From an uncultured Megasphaera sp. (GTDB lineage: Bacteria > Bacillota > Negativicutes > Veillonellales > Megasphaeraceae), in NCBI GenBank assembly GCA_900548635.1, contig URLP01000004.1, positions 1 to 32,930 on the forward strand: DNA of 32,930 bases, read 5' to 3'. The notes beneath the pieces were generated by a model. The model worked only from the letters and a program-made list of their open reading frames with translations. It was not told where the DNA came from and did not search any database. Positions 16,016 through 23,713 of this stretch are shown here, piece by piece. Numbering within the stretch: position 1 is the first letter of the stretch; every line of letters starts with the position of its first letter. The translations under genes were made by a program, and so were the position numbers.

Positions 16016-17257
16016 CTAAAACAGACTCATCGGTTCGTAGGCCGCCGGCGCTTCGCGGAGTGTGAGCTGGCGGCGGATAAAGGCCGGGTCCGTCGATGTG
16101 CCGTAGTACTTGCCTTTACAGGTAATGAAGTATTTCGCCCTTTTAAGGACGATGCCCAGGCGGCGCAGCGTATCGTAGGACAAATAAGCATGGCGCCGGG
16201 CCGCACAGATGCGCCGCGCCGACGTGACGCCGATGCCGGGCACGCGCAGCAGGGCGTGATAAGAAGCGCGGTTCACTTCCACCGGGAAGCATTCCGGATG
16301 ACGCAGAGCCCAGCAGGCCTTGGGATCGAGGTCGAGGTCGAAATCCGGTGCTTCATCCGTGAGGATCTCGTCGGCTTTGAACTGGTAGAAGCGCAGCAGC
16401 CAGTCCGCCTGGTAAAGGCGGTGTTCCCTGAGGAGGGGCGGCTTGGCGATGGCCGGCAGGTTCGGACCGCTCACGGCCGGGATATAGGCCGAATAATAGA
16501 CGCGCTTGAGGGAAACTTTCTCATAGAGGGCCTGGCTGAGGCGCAGGATGGTCCTGTCGCTGTCCGGCGTGGCGCCGATGATCAGCTGCGTCGTCTGGCC
16601 GGCCGGGACAAAGGACGGCGCCTTCTTATGGTGTTTCTTCTCTTCCCGCCGCTCGACGATGCCTTCGCGGATGTGCCGCATGGGCAGGAGGATGTTCTCC
16701 TTCGTCTTCTGCGGTGCCAGGAGGCGCAGGCTCGGCGCCGACGGCAGCTCGATATTCACGCTCAGGCGGTCGACGTAGCGGCCGAGCTCGCGAATCAGGG
16801 CGGCACTCGTGCCGGGGATGCCCTTCATGTGGATGTAGCCGTTGAAATTCTTCTCGTCCCGCAGAATACGGGCCGTGCGGATGAGGAGCTCCGTCGTGTA
16901 GTCCGGCGAGCGATAGACGCCGGAACTGAGGAAGAGGCCTTCGATGTAGTTGCGCCGGTAAAAGGCGACGGTCACATCGGCAATCTCTTCCGGCGTCAGG
17001 AGAGCCCGCTTCGCCTCGCGGCTGACGGCATTGACGCAGTAAGCGCAGTTGTAGATACAATGATTGGTCATCAGAATCTTTAAGAGCGACACACAGCGCC
17101 CGTCGGCCGACCAGGTATGGCAGATGCCGCAGGAAGCCGCATCGCCAAGACCTCTCCCCTTATTCGCCCGCCGGCTGCCGCTCGACGAACAGGACACGTC
17201 ATACTTCGCCGCGTCGCTGAGAATATGCAGTTTCTCCCGGATCACATCCCAATCCAT
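16016..17257 (-). CDS. Putative DNA modification/repair radical SAM protein
   Basis: The protein has 413 residues (TIGR03916 type). The radical SAM motif is CIYNCAYC (Cys67, 71 and 74; a CX3CX2C triad) within an N-terminal TIM-barrel domain. Upstream cysteines at 23, 43, 46 and 55 (CGICHTWSADGRC) could bind another cluster or metal. The C-terminal part (about 330-378) has a helix-hairpin-helix stretch, LLRVPGIGVTSARRI, typical of non-specific DNA binding, followed by Leu- and Arg-rich helices. This supports an action on DNA, but the substrate is unknown. A GGGGG ribosome site precedes ATG, and a strong promoter lies at 17281-17309. It heads the transcription unit with the DUF4130 gene. Confidence 0.88.
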   Translation of the reverse strand: MDWDVIREKLHILSDAAKYDVSCSSSGSRRANKGRGLGDAASCGICHTWSADGRCVSLLKILMTNHCIYNCAYCVNAVSREAKRALLTPEEIADVTVAFYRRNYIEGLFLSSGVYRSPDYTTELLIRTARILRDEKNFNGYIHMKGIPGTSAALIRELGRYVDRLSVNIELPSAPSLRLLAPQKTKENILLPMRHIREGIVERREEKKHHKKAPSFVPAGQTTQLIIGATPDSDRTILRLSQALYEKVSLKRVYYSAYIPAVSGPNLPAIAKPPLLREHRLYQADWLLRFYQFKADEILTDEAPDFDLDLDPKACWALRHPECFPVEVNRASYHALLRVPGIGVTSARRICAARRHAYLSYDTLRRLGIVLKRAKYFITCKGKYYGTSTDPAFIRRQLTLREAPAAYEPMSLF

Positions 17258-17280
17258 GTAAAAGCCCCCTTTGTACCTCT

Positions 17281-17309
17281 ATCATAGCATAAGTGACACC
17301 CTCGTGCAA
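17281..17309 (-). promoter_or_regulatory. Predicted promoter of the radical-SAM/DUF4130 genes
   Basis: On the minus strand TTGCAC (17309-17304) and TATGAT (17286-17281) are 17 bp apart, with an extended -10 TGC immediately before. The leader would be short, about 20 bases. Confidence 0.7.
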
Positions 17310-17316
17310 ACGTATG

Positions 17317-17410
17317 TTTTGTGGGTTCGCTTAAGGCGAACGTTTACCGTAGGTCGTGGTTCGTGGACCGAAATAATCGAAGTACGGCAAACGCCAAACG
17401 AACCACAAAA
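17317..17410. repeat. Dispersed intergenic repeat, copy C
   Basis: The ends are imperfect inverted repeats: TTTTGTGGGTTCG at 17317 and CGAACCACAAAA ending at 17410. The right end module ACGCCAAACGAACCACAAAA is identical to the one at 11366-11385. With the following GGGGCT (to 17416) it is identical over 26 bp to 32905-32930. An inner hairpin GTTCGC-TTAAG-GCGAAC lies at about 17324-17340. The GC-rich core of copies B and D is missing, so this is a short version. Confidence 0.6.
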
Positions 17411-17439
17411 GGGGCTGCCGCATGGGCGGCAGCCCCTTT
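17407..17439 (-). terminator. Terminator of the fprA-type/51-codon unit
   Basis: GGGGCTGCCGC (17411-17421) and GCGGCAGCCCC (17426-17436) form a perfect 11-bp stem with a 4-base loop. On the minus strand the stem is followed by TTTT. It lies 17 bases past the stop of the 51-codon gene. Confidence 0.8.
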
Positions 17440-17453
17440 CTTCCCTGCAAAAA

Positions 17454-17609
17454 CTACATATGCAGTCCTTCGCGAAGTTTTTCGAATATTTTTTGTTCGT
17501 CATCGGTCAGGTCGCGGCCCAGGTCGAGGTGAAGTTCTTCACCGTTGCTGCGGGCTTTGTCCTGTTCGTGCTTGTCACCGCTTTTGGCACTGTCATCGCG
17601 GATGATCAT
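17454..17609 (-). CDS. Small acidic protein of 51 residues downstream of the flavodiiron gene (unrecognised)
   Basis: I do not recognise this gene. The frame ATG (17607-17609) to TAG (17454-17456) encodes 51 residues beginning MIIRDDSAKSGDK and containing LHLDLGRDLTDDEQKIF. It is rich in Asp, Glu, Lys and Arg, with no cysteine, no membrane segment and a probable C-terminal helix. AAGGTGG lies 7-8 bases before the ATG. It starts 12 bp after the flavodiiron stop codon and ends just before a strong terminator, so it is very likely co-transcribed and translated. Its codons match the neighbours (GAC, CTG, GGC, CGC). A role beside the flavodiiron protein is only suggested by position; it could also be an unrelated short tail gene. 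Confidence 0.7.
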   Translation of the reverse strand: MIIRDDSAKSGDKHEQDKARSNGEELHLDLGRDLTDDEQKIFEKLREGLHM

Positions 17610-17621
17610 TGTTACACCACC

Positions 17622-18857
17622 TTAGATCAATGTTTTCGGGTCCGGATAGGCTTTGATGCTTTCCGTAATCTTATCAGCCAATTCGTCGAGTTCGCATTCC
17701 TGATCGTCGCGGAGGGACGATTTCATGTCCATCGTCGGTTCCAGGAGTTCGCAGCATTTGAACTGGTTTTCGACGTAGTCCGTCATGGTCTTATAGGCAG
17801 CCGATGCCCAGCTGTGGCAGGCAATGACGGCAATCGTGCGTTTCTGGAAGGACAGAGTCTTCAAGTCGTGGAGGAACGTTTCCATAGGCAGGAAGAGGTT
17901 CAAGTTGTACGTCGGAGCGGCCAGGACGAGGTGGCTGTATTCCCAGGCTTTCGCCGTGACGTAGGACGAATGGATCTTGGCGACGTCGTAGAGGCGGATA
18001 TCCTGGATGCCGCGCTGGCTCAGTTTATGAGCGAGGACGCAGGCAGCGCGTTCCGTATTGCCGTAGATGGAAGTAAAGGCAATGACGACGCCTTTCTTTT
18101 CCGGTACGTATTTGGCCCAATGGAGGTATTTGTCGATGATGTACTTAATCGTTGCCGGCGTACGGAAGACGAAGCCGTGGAGCGGGCAAATGAAGTCGAT
18201 AGGAAGACCGGAGGCCTTCTTGAGGACGTTGACGACCTGCGGGCCGTATTTGCCGACGATGTTGACATAATAGCGGCGGGCCGAGTCGAGGTAGTTTTCT
18301 TCAAAGTCGACCTGATCGGCGTAGACGTTGCCGACTGTGCCGAACTGACCGAAGGCATCGGCACTGAAGAGGACATGGTCCGTCAGGTCATAGCTCATGA
18401 TGACTTCCGGCCAATGGACCATCGGCGCTTTGACGAACTGCAGCGTATGTTTACCGAGGGCGAGCTGGTCCCCTTCTTTGACGGCGACATAGCGTTCCGG
18501 CATGGGATGGCGGAAGAATTGTTCAAAGAGCTTGAAGGTCTGCGGCTGGCCGACGATCTTAGCTTCCGGATATTTTTCCAGGAGAGCCAGGGCCGAGCTG
18601 GCATGGTCCGGTTCCATATGCTGGAGGACGAAGTAGTCCAGTTTGCGGCCTTTGAGCAAGTATTCTACATCTTCCAGGAATTCGTCGCGGCACGATTTAT
18701 CCATGGCGTCGACGACGCACGTCTTTTCGTCATCGATGAAATAGGAGTTGTACGAAACGCCTTCGGGAATCGGGAAGATGCGTTCAAACAATTCCGTGCG
18801 GAAATCGTTGCAGCCCATCCAATAAATACCATTTTTGATTTCTTCTACACAATGCAT
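17622..18857 (-). CDS. fprA: Flavodiiron protein (FprA type), O2/NO reductase
   Basis: The protein has 411 residues. The N-terminal metallo-beta-lactamase-like domain (1-250) holds the diiron site: His80, Glu82, Asp84 and His85 (HMEPDH), His148 (VHWPEV), Asp167 (ADAFG) and His227 (PLHGFVF). The C-terminal flavodoxin domain (about 255-400) has TSIYGNTERAA for FMN binding and the AAPTYNLNLFLPM loop. No C-terminal rubredoxin domain is fused, so electrons must come from a separate rubredoxin or flavin reductase. Family members reduce O2 to water or NO to N2O and protect anaerobes. GGAGGTC lies about 10 bases before the ATG. It is cotranscribed with a 51-codon gene downstream. Confidence 0.95.
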   Translation of the reverse strand: MHCVEEIKNGIYWMGCNDFRTELFERIFPIPEGVSYNSYFIDDEKTCVVDAMDKSCRDEFLEDVEYLLKGRKLDYFVLQHMEPDHASSALALLEKYPEAKIVGQPQTFKLFEQFFRHPMPERYVAVKEGDQLALGKHTLQFVKAPMVHWPEVIMSYDLTDHVLFSADAFGQFGTVGNVYADQVDFEENYLDSARRYYVNIVGKYGPQVVNVLKKASGLPIDFICPLHGFVFRTPATIKYIIDKYLHWAKYVPEKKGVVIAFTSIYGNTERAACVLAHKLSQRGIQDIRLYDVAKIHSSYVTAKAWEYSHLVLAAPTYNLNLFLPMETFLHDLKTLSFQKRTIAVIACHSWASAAYKTMTDYVENQFKCCELLEPTMDMKSSLRDDQECELDELADKITESIKAYPDPKTLI

Positions 18858-18922
18858 ACTGATATGACCTCCTTAATAATACAAGCAGCATTCTCTGCTG
18901 TAATAGCAAGTTTCATACCTTT

Positions 18923-18931
18923 ATCATACCA
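18923..18931 (-). promoter_or_regulatory. Predicted extended -10 promoter of the flavodiiron gene
   Basis: TGGTATGAT on the minus strand matches an extended -10 box (TG-N-TATGAT). The -35 region is weak (TTTCCT at 17 bp). It leaves a leader of about 55 bases containing a small AGCAG/CTGCT hairpin. Confidence 0.5.
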
Positions 18932-18983
18932 TTTTTCCGACAAATAGGAAATACTAACAAGAAAAAAAGTTAATTAAAAACTC

Positions 18984-20243
18984 TTATTGTTTATTTGTCC
19001 GGTTGTTGTCGCGCTGGCTGGACTGGCTGTTCTGGCTGCTCTTAGTCGACGACTGCTTGCTGCTCGTGCTACGGTTCGTCGACGTACTCTGGGACGACGA
19101 GGACGAACGGCTCGAACTCTGGGACGACGAACGGGACGGTGCCGTGCCGATGGAATCGGCTTCGGCTACGACATTGTCAATGAGCTGTTCCAGGACTTCC
19201 CGGTCAGCCTGGGAAAGGCCCGTGCTGTCACTGAGCATGTCTTTGGCCTGCTGGGCCAAGCTCTGGGCCTGGGAACGGGCATCGCTGCGGCTGACGGAGC
19301 CGTTGCGGTACTGGACTTTCAGGCTGCGCAGTTCGTTGGAAATATCATTGGCCTTGCTGCGGATGCGGGCAGCGGCCATTTCACCGCTGCGCTGCTTGCG
19401 GGCGTCGGCATCCTGGAGGCGCTTGTCTTCTTCGCGGTTTTCCAGGAGTTCTTCCTGCTGCTGTTCTGCGACTTTATCCAGAGAGGCCGCCGTGACGTGC
19501 GTGCCGATGTAGTATTCATAGCCCATGTAGCCGAGGATGAGGAGCGGGATGAAGAGGAGCATCATTTCAATCTTGCGCAGATGAGCGGCCCGCTTCCAGC
19601 TGATGACATTCTTGCGGCGGTGTTCCATGATGAGGACGATGATCAGGATGAGGACGACGAGGAACAAGGCGATGTAAATGAAGAGCTTGTGCCAAACCGT
19701 CGCCTGGAGCTTGATTTCCTTCGGATTGGAGCCGGACAGGTTCCAGAGATACGTACTGCCCTGATCGTCGGCTTTGTCGCTGTTGCTGACGACGCGCGTC
19801 CCCGACGGGAAGGAGATGATGTATTCCAGGTCGACGCCGTTTTCCGGCATCGGTGCGCCCAGGCGCAGGGATTTGATGCTGTCGCCGTCAAAATTATAAT
19901 CGATATAATAAGTAGAACAGATGAGGCCGTCATGCGTCTTGTGGACGACGTGGTCGACAGAGCTCTTGCTGGCGCCGTCTTTAGTAATCGTCTTCATGGC
20001 CCGGAAGCCTTCGCCGTTATCGTTGCTGTAGTCCATGATCGTGAAATTCCGTTTCTGGAATTCGTCGGCATCGGTCTTCAGCGTGTCCTTTTCCTTACTG
20101 GAATCCGTGACTTTCAGGACGTCCTGTGTTTCGCTGCCGTCGTCGTGGATGATGGTCTGCGCCCGGAACCCCGATAAGAGGAAGAACGCTGCCAACAGCA
20201 TGACAGTCATAGCAATTCTGGCAATTTTCGCGTATGCTTTCAT
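18984..20243 (-). CDS. LppM-like membrane protein with coiled-coil and Ser-rich tail
   Basis: The protein has 419 residues. Order of parts: signal peptide (about 1-29, MKAYAKIARIAMT then a hydrophobic core and GFRAQ); an exported beta-rich domain (about 30-190) resembling LppM/DUF3153 proteins, with HDDGSETQDVLKV and GSTYLWNLSGSNPKEI; a membrane helix (about 195-215); a second one (about 235-252); a charged coiled-coil region (265-370, EEDKRLQDADARKQRS); and a very Ser/Thr/Asn/Gln-rich tail. The ATG at 20243 is chosen because AGCGAGGAAATT precedes it and it gives a proper signal peptide. An ATG ten codons upstream overlaps the previous gene but has a weak ribosome site. Function is unknown; an envelope role is likely. 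It is the last gene of a three-gene unit. Confidence 0.7.
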   Translation of the reverse strand: MKAYAKIARIAMTVMLLAAFFLLSGFRAQTIIHDDGSETQDVLKVTDSSKEKDTLKTDADEFQKRNFTIMDYSNDNGEGFRAMKTITKDGASKSSVDHVVHKTHDGLICSTYYIDYNFDGDSIKSLRLGAPMPENGVDLEYIISFPSGTRVVSNSDKADDQGSTYLWNLSGSNPKEIKLQATVWHKLFIYIALFLVVLILIIVLIMEHRRKNVISWKRAAHLRKIEMMLLFIPLLILGYMGYEYYIGTHVTAASLDKVAEQQQEELLENREEDKRLQDADARKQRSGEMAAARIRSKANDISNELRSLKVQYRNGSVSRSDARSQAQSLAQQAKDMLSDSTGLSQADREVLEQLIDNVVAEADSIGTAPSRSSSQSSSRSSSSSQSTSTNRSTSSKQSSTKSSQNSQSSQRDNNRTNKQ

Positions 20244-20269
20244 AATTTCCTCGCTTTCTTTACGTGCAG

Positions 20270-20953
20270 TCATTCTTCTTTTGGCGGTACCATGCCGCTG
20301 TCGACGAGATGCGGTTTATTGAACAGAGTCTGGCCGTCTTTGTCCTGCCGGGCTTTGGCCATGACCGCGCCGTTGCTCATCGATTCCATGGGGATGCCGT
20401 TGACGAAGAGGCCTTCGATGACGCCTTCGCCCCGCTTGATGCGGATGCTGGCAATGACGCTGTCATCGGCTTGGAGGTCGTAAATACCGTCCCTCATTTC
20501 CGGCGCCATGCGGTAGCGGTCGAAACCGACCTGGAACTGGACGCTGCCGTCGTGATAAGAAACGACGGTGGCCCGCATATAATCACTGCCAAGGAGCGGC
20601 TTTTCCGCTGATGCACCCTGGATTTTCATCAGGCCTGACGGGTCGCGTGAAATATAGACATAAATCTGCTGCCCTTCTTCTGGTGCGTCGGCATCGCGCC
20701 ACTGGGTCGTATCTTCCGGGAAGACGACGCGGATATAATCCGTACCGAAGGAAGAAAGTTCCAGCCGCGGTACAGCACGCCACTGATAAGGAATACCGTC
20801 GACGGCGATGTTGTGCCAGCGCCAGCCCATATAGGCGAATGCGGCGAACTGGATGAGAACCATGAAGAGAAAGAGCCCCCAGCGCGAAGGACCGTGCAGG
20901 GAAAAAGGGAAACGCCGCGCAAACGGTGAAAATGATGGCGGAGAAAATCTCAT
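20270..20953 (-). CDS. GDYXXLXY-like membrane-anchored protein
   Basis: The protein has 227 residues: one N-terminal membrane helix (about 22-45, WGLFLFMVLIQFAAFAYMGW) followed by an exported domain. The LLGSDYMRATVVSYHDGS segment corresponds to the GDYXXLXY motif of its family but in a divergent form, and the end contains GLFVNGIPM. GDYXXLXY proteins are usually encoded next to DUF2157 membrane proteins, as here, where the genes overlap by four bases (ATGA). AAGGAGG lies 9 bases before the ATG. The next gene also overlaps or closely follows. Biochemical function is unknown; assignment rests partly on context. Confidence 0.65.
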   Translation of the reverse strand: MRFSPPSFSPFARRFPFSLHGPSRWGLFLFMVLIQFAAFAYMGWRWHNIAVDGIPYQWRAVPRLELSSFGTDYIRVVFPEDTTQWRDADAPEEGQQIYVYISRDPSGLMKIQGASAEKPLLGSDYMRATVVSYHDGSVQFQVGFDRYRMAPEMRDGIYDLQADDSVIASIRIKRGEGVIEGLFVNGIPMESMSNGAVMAKARQDKDGQTLFNKPHLVDSGMVPPKEE

Positions 20954-22830
20954 TTCGTCTTACCTCCTTCATGGGACCACGGTGACTGGGTAAAATGTTT
21001 CTGCCGCTTCGGTGCCGGCTTCATTTGGCTCCATGGCGAACCGGCAGGACGCTTCGTTTCTTCTGGCGGCGCCGCCGTGGGAACAGCCATCTGCTGCGGC
21101 ATAGGCTGCGGCGCAGCGATTTCTGCCGCTTCTGCCCTTTCTGCCCTTTCTGCCCTTTCTGCCCTTTCTGCCTTTTCTGCCTTTTCTGCCTTTTCTGCCT
21201 TTTCTACCTTTTCTGCCTTTTCTGCTTTTTCTGCTTTTTCTGCTTTTTCCGCCTTTTCTATTTTTTCAGCAGCGGCTTTCGCCAGGGCGGCAAAATCCGG
21301 TTCCTTGAACTGGAAAATCGGCTTTTCTTCTTCCGGCGCGTCTTTGATGCCTAATTCTTCCGGTGTCGGGATGTGGACATTCTGCTTCATCCAGGAAGCC
21401 AGGCTGTCCGCCTCTTGTTCCGCATCCCTGACCTGCCAGGCCGGTGTTTCCGCCTGAGGCAGGACGCTGCCTTCCTCCGTATCGCCTGCGGCGCGGACAT
21501 GGGAAGCCGACTGGCGCAGTTCCGCCCGTCGGGCCGCACGCTGGGCGGCAGCCTTCTTATCCTGCTGCATCCGTCGGAACTGAAAGACGATCAGTGCCAG
21601 GACGAGGATGGCCAGGAGCGGCGCTAAAGGCGAGAAATCCGTCGCAAAGATAAAGGTCAAAATGAGGGCAACGAAAAGAACGGCCCCGAATTTCATATGG
21701 ATACTGCGGCCCGGCTTGAAGCCCTGGGACGTTTCGAAGAAGCAGAGGACGACCATGTAGAGCGACGACAGGACGAGGGGTACCGACGAATAGAGGCCGG
21801 CCCGGACGAGGACCGTTTCAAAGGCCAGGATGAAAGGAATCGCCAAATAAAGGATAGGCCCCCAGAAGCGTTCCTTGACAGTCCTGGCCATGAGGAAGCC
21901 CATGATGCCGAAGAGGATGACCGTGACGACGGCCGTCGCCAAGTGGAAGCTGTGCACGCGGGCAATGCCGTCCCAGGCGGCAGGTACGCAGGAAATAAGG
22001 AGCGAGCCCGCAGCGGCGCAGCGGCCGAACCAGCGGAAAGGCGTGCCCCAGGACTGGCGGATGTCGATGGAATAGCCGACGAGCATGATGGTCACGGCCA
22101 GGCTGCCGAGCATCAGGAAGGGGATATAATCCGTCGACTTCGCGGCCAGACCGAAAGCGGCGAAGACCGTAATCGTCGTAGCCCAGGAAAAGACGGCTAA
22201 GCGCCGTTCGTCCTGCGTCGTAATCAGCGTATTATAAAAGGGAACGACAAGGAGCAGGAAAATCCACAAGAGCGCCGTACCGCCAAAGGTATTCAGGGGC
22301 CCGCCGGCAGCGGTCCAGTACAAAAGGGCTGCGTCGTAGACGATGAGCGCTGCAGCGGAACGCAGCAAATAGACGACAGGCAGGCAGAGGAAAGCACAGA
22401 CGGCAACATAGGCCGTGACATCCCAGCCAATATAAAAGGACTGTTCCGCCAGGGCCAGGACGGCGAAGACGCCCATGCAGTGGACCAGGGCGACGCCTTC
22501 GCCGATGAGGGTCCCCTGCCGTTCCTGGAACATGGCCGTGCCGACGCCGAGCTGCGTCACGGCGAGAAGGACGGCAGCCAGGACGATGCGGACCGTCAGC
22601 GATACCTGATACCAGACCAGGGCTGCACCCCAGACGAGGGCGAGGCCGGCAGCGGCCAGACCGATGACCGCCAATAGGGCATATAAAGGCAGGGTCGTCA
22701 AAAGCGGTCCCTTTTGTTCGTCCCTGCCGTAAGAATCCTGTATTTTCTTCCGGACTTCTTCGCTGATCCAGCCTTTCGAAGTCCAGTCCGCAACTTTGCG
22801 GTCAAGCCATTCATTGGTATTTCGTTTCAT
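20950..22830 (-). CDS. DUF2157-type polytopic membrane protein with a Glu-Lys-Ala repeat tail
   Basis: The protein has 626 residues. The N-terminal cytoplasmic DUF2157 domain (MKRNTNEWLDRKVADW, then GWISEEVRKKIQDSY) is followed by about 12 membrane helices (60-420). A basic and polar cytoplasmic region then contains a low-complexity tail at residues 522-566 of 15 three-residue units (EKI, EKA, EKV, EKA, ERA) and a Pro-rich end. The start at 22830 has GGGAGG 5 bases upstream; an upstream in-frame start at 22902 lacks one and would precede the predicted promoter region. It heads an operon with the GDYXXLXY-like and LppM-like genes. DUF2157 proteins have no established reaction. The charged tail would form a single long alpha helix. 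Confidence 0.75.
   Translation of the reverse strand: MKRNTNEWLDRKVADWTSKGWISEEVRKKIQDSYGRDEQKGPLLTTLPLYALLAVIGLAAAGLALVWGAALVWYQVSLTVRIVLAAVLLAVTQLGVGTAMFQERQGTLIGEGVALVHCMGVFAVLALAEQSFYIGWDVTAYVAVCAFLCLPVVYLLRSAAALIVYDAALLYWTAAGGPLNTFGGTALLWIFLLLVVPFYNTLITTQDERRLAVFSWATTITVFAAFGLAAKSTDYIPFLMLGSLAVTIMLVGYSIDIRQSWGTPFRWFGRCAAAGSLLISCVPAAWDGIARVHSFHLATAVVTVILFGIMGFLMARTVKERFWGPILYLAIPFILAFETVLVRAGLYSSVPLVLSSLYMVVLCFFETSQGFKPGRSIHMKFGAVLFVALILTFIFATDFSPLAPLLAILVLALIVFQFRRMQQDKKAAAQRAARRAELRQSASHVRAAGDTEEGSVLPQAETPAWQVRDAEQEADSLASWMKQNVHIPTPEELGIKDAPEEEKPIFQFKEPDFAALAKAAAEKIEKAEKAEKAEKAEKAEKVEKAEKAEKAEKAERAERAERAERAEAAEIAAPQPMPQQMAVPTAAPPEETKRPAGSPWSQMKPAPKRQKHFTQSPWSHEGGKTK
21133..21267. repeat. 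Coding 9-bp tandem repeat (15 units)
   Basis: On the plus strand the units are TGCCCTTTC (4 copies), TGCCTTTTC (4), TACCTTTTC (1), then TGC(C/T)TTTTC, CGCCTTTTC and TATTTTTTC variants, 135 bp in all. They encode ERA and EKA units of the DUF2157-type protein. Because the unit is 9 bp, changes in copy number keep the frame and would change only the tail length. Confidence 0.95.
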
Positions 22831-22892
22831 ACTTGCCTCCCAGGGCATTTTCGATTTCGCGGGCAGCCGTAAAAAGGCATACCTGTGTACCC

Positions 22893-22901
22893 AGTATACC
22901 A
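22893..22901 (-). promoter_or_regulatory. Predicted extended -10 promoter of the DUF2157 operon
   Basis: TGGTATACT on the minus strand fits an extended -10 (TG-N-TATACT), 63 bases before the chosen start codon. No good -35 is visible. Confidence 0.45.
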
Positions 22902-22955
22902 CAAAAACGGCGATTTCCCTATGTTTTTTACATAAAATTTTAAAAGCCTGTCCAT

Positions 22956-22994
22956 AAAAAAATGAGCTCGCCGAAGAGCGAGCCCATTTTTTAC
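22956..22994 (-). terminator. Terminator of the single-domain universal stress gene
   Basis: GGGCTCGC and GCGAGCTC (minus strand) form an 8-bp stem with one G-U pair and a 6-base loop, followed by seven T residues. It begins about 16 bases beyond the stop codon. Confidence 0.85.
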
Positions 22995-23003
22995 TTCAAA
23001 CTT

Positions 23004-23450
23004 TTACTTAACGATCAATACCGGGCAGACCGAATGGGTGACGACGTAGCTGCTGACGCTGCCCATGAAGAGGCCTTTCAGCGGTCCTAAGCCGCGGCTG
23101 CCCATAACGATGAGGTCTGCATTGTATTTCTTAGCCACAGACAGGATCGCCGGTCCCGGCGAGCCGACTTCAAAGACACTCTTGACTTCAACGTTCTGGG
23201 GAACGGATTTAGCGAATTCGTCGAGGATGCCTTTCCCTTCTTCTTCCATATCCAGGGCGACCTGTTCCGTCACATAGCCGCTGGCGTTGGGAATCTGATC
23301 GAAGTTGGAAATGACCGATACGATATTGGCAACATAGACCAAGGTAATCGTAGCACCTAAGGACGAAGCGATGACGACGGCATGTTCCAAAGCACGTTTT
23401 GAGTTGACCGAACCATCGGTCGGCACGATGATATTATTATATTGTTTCAT
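23004..23450 (-). CDS. Universal stress protein (single UspA domain)
   Basis: This 148-residue cytoplasmic protein has an alpha/beta UspA fold. The N-terminal strand and loop are NIIVPTDGSVNSKRALEHA, and the ATP-binding motif G-x2-G-x9-G-S is visible in GSRGLGPLKGLFMGSVSSYV near the C terminus. It is therefore likely of the ATP-binding class. AGGAGGG lies 6 bases before the ATG. It is divergent from the NhaD/ArsB-type transporter gene, with 263 bp between them, which hints at linked ion- or stress-related regulation. A strong terminator follows. Confidence 0.93.
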   Translation of the reverse strand: MKQYNNIIVPTDGSVNSKRALEHAVVIASSLGATITLVYVANIVSVISNFDQIPNASGYVTEQVALDMEEEGKGILDEFAKSVPQNVEVKSVFEVGSPGPAILSVAKKYNADLIVMGSRGLGPLKGLFMGSVSSYVVTHSVCPVLIVK

Positions 23451-23638
23451 ATGAATCCCTCCTTATATGCCTGTTCTTATCCTTAACATATATATTCGCC
23501 ATGACTTTTACGGATTCCTTCTTTACTTGCAAAAAAATTTGAAAAAAGGCAGGGTTTTCATTTTCTGAAAGTTCCTGCAGGCTATGCTTAAATGATGATG
23601 CGAAATCCGAAAACATAGTATAAACTTTCATGTCTTTA

Positions 23639-23647
23639 TGTTATAAT
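23639..23647 (+). promoter_or_regulatory. Predicted extended -10 promoter of the antiporter gene
   Basis: TGTTATAAT (TG-N-TATAAT) lies 66 bases before the start codon. There is no recognisable -35 at normal spacing, as is common for extended -10 promoters. Confidence 0.55.
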
Positions 23648-23713
23648 ACTAAATATGATTGTAAAAAATTGTTAAAGTTCTCTGCAATCAGACAATAAAG
23701 AAAGGTGGTTCCT

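Noticed and set aside
17271..18947. Plus-strand frame of about 560 codons opposite the flavodiiron gene
   Set aside because: It is antisense to a gene with all diiron and flavodoxin motifs and crosses the terminator and the 51-codon gene. The same C-ending codon effect explains it.
21133..21267. Possible CRISPR-like array
   Set aside because: The units are 9 bp with no spacers and lie inside a coding frame; it is a protein microsatellite.
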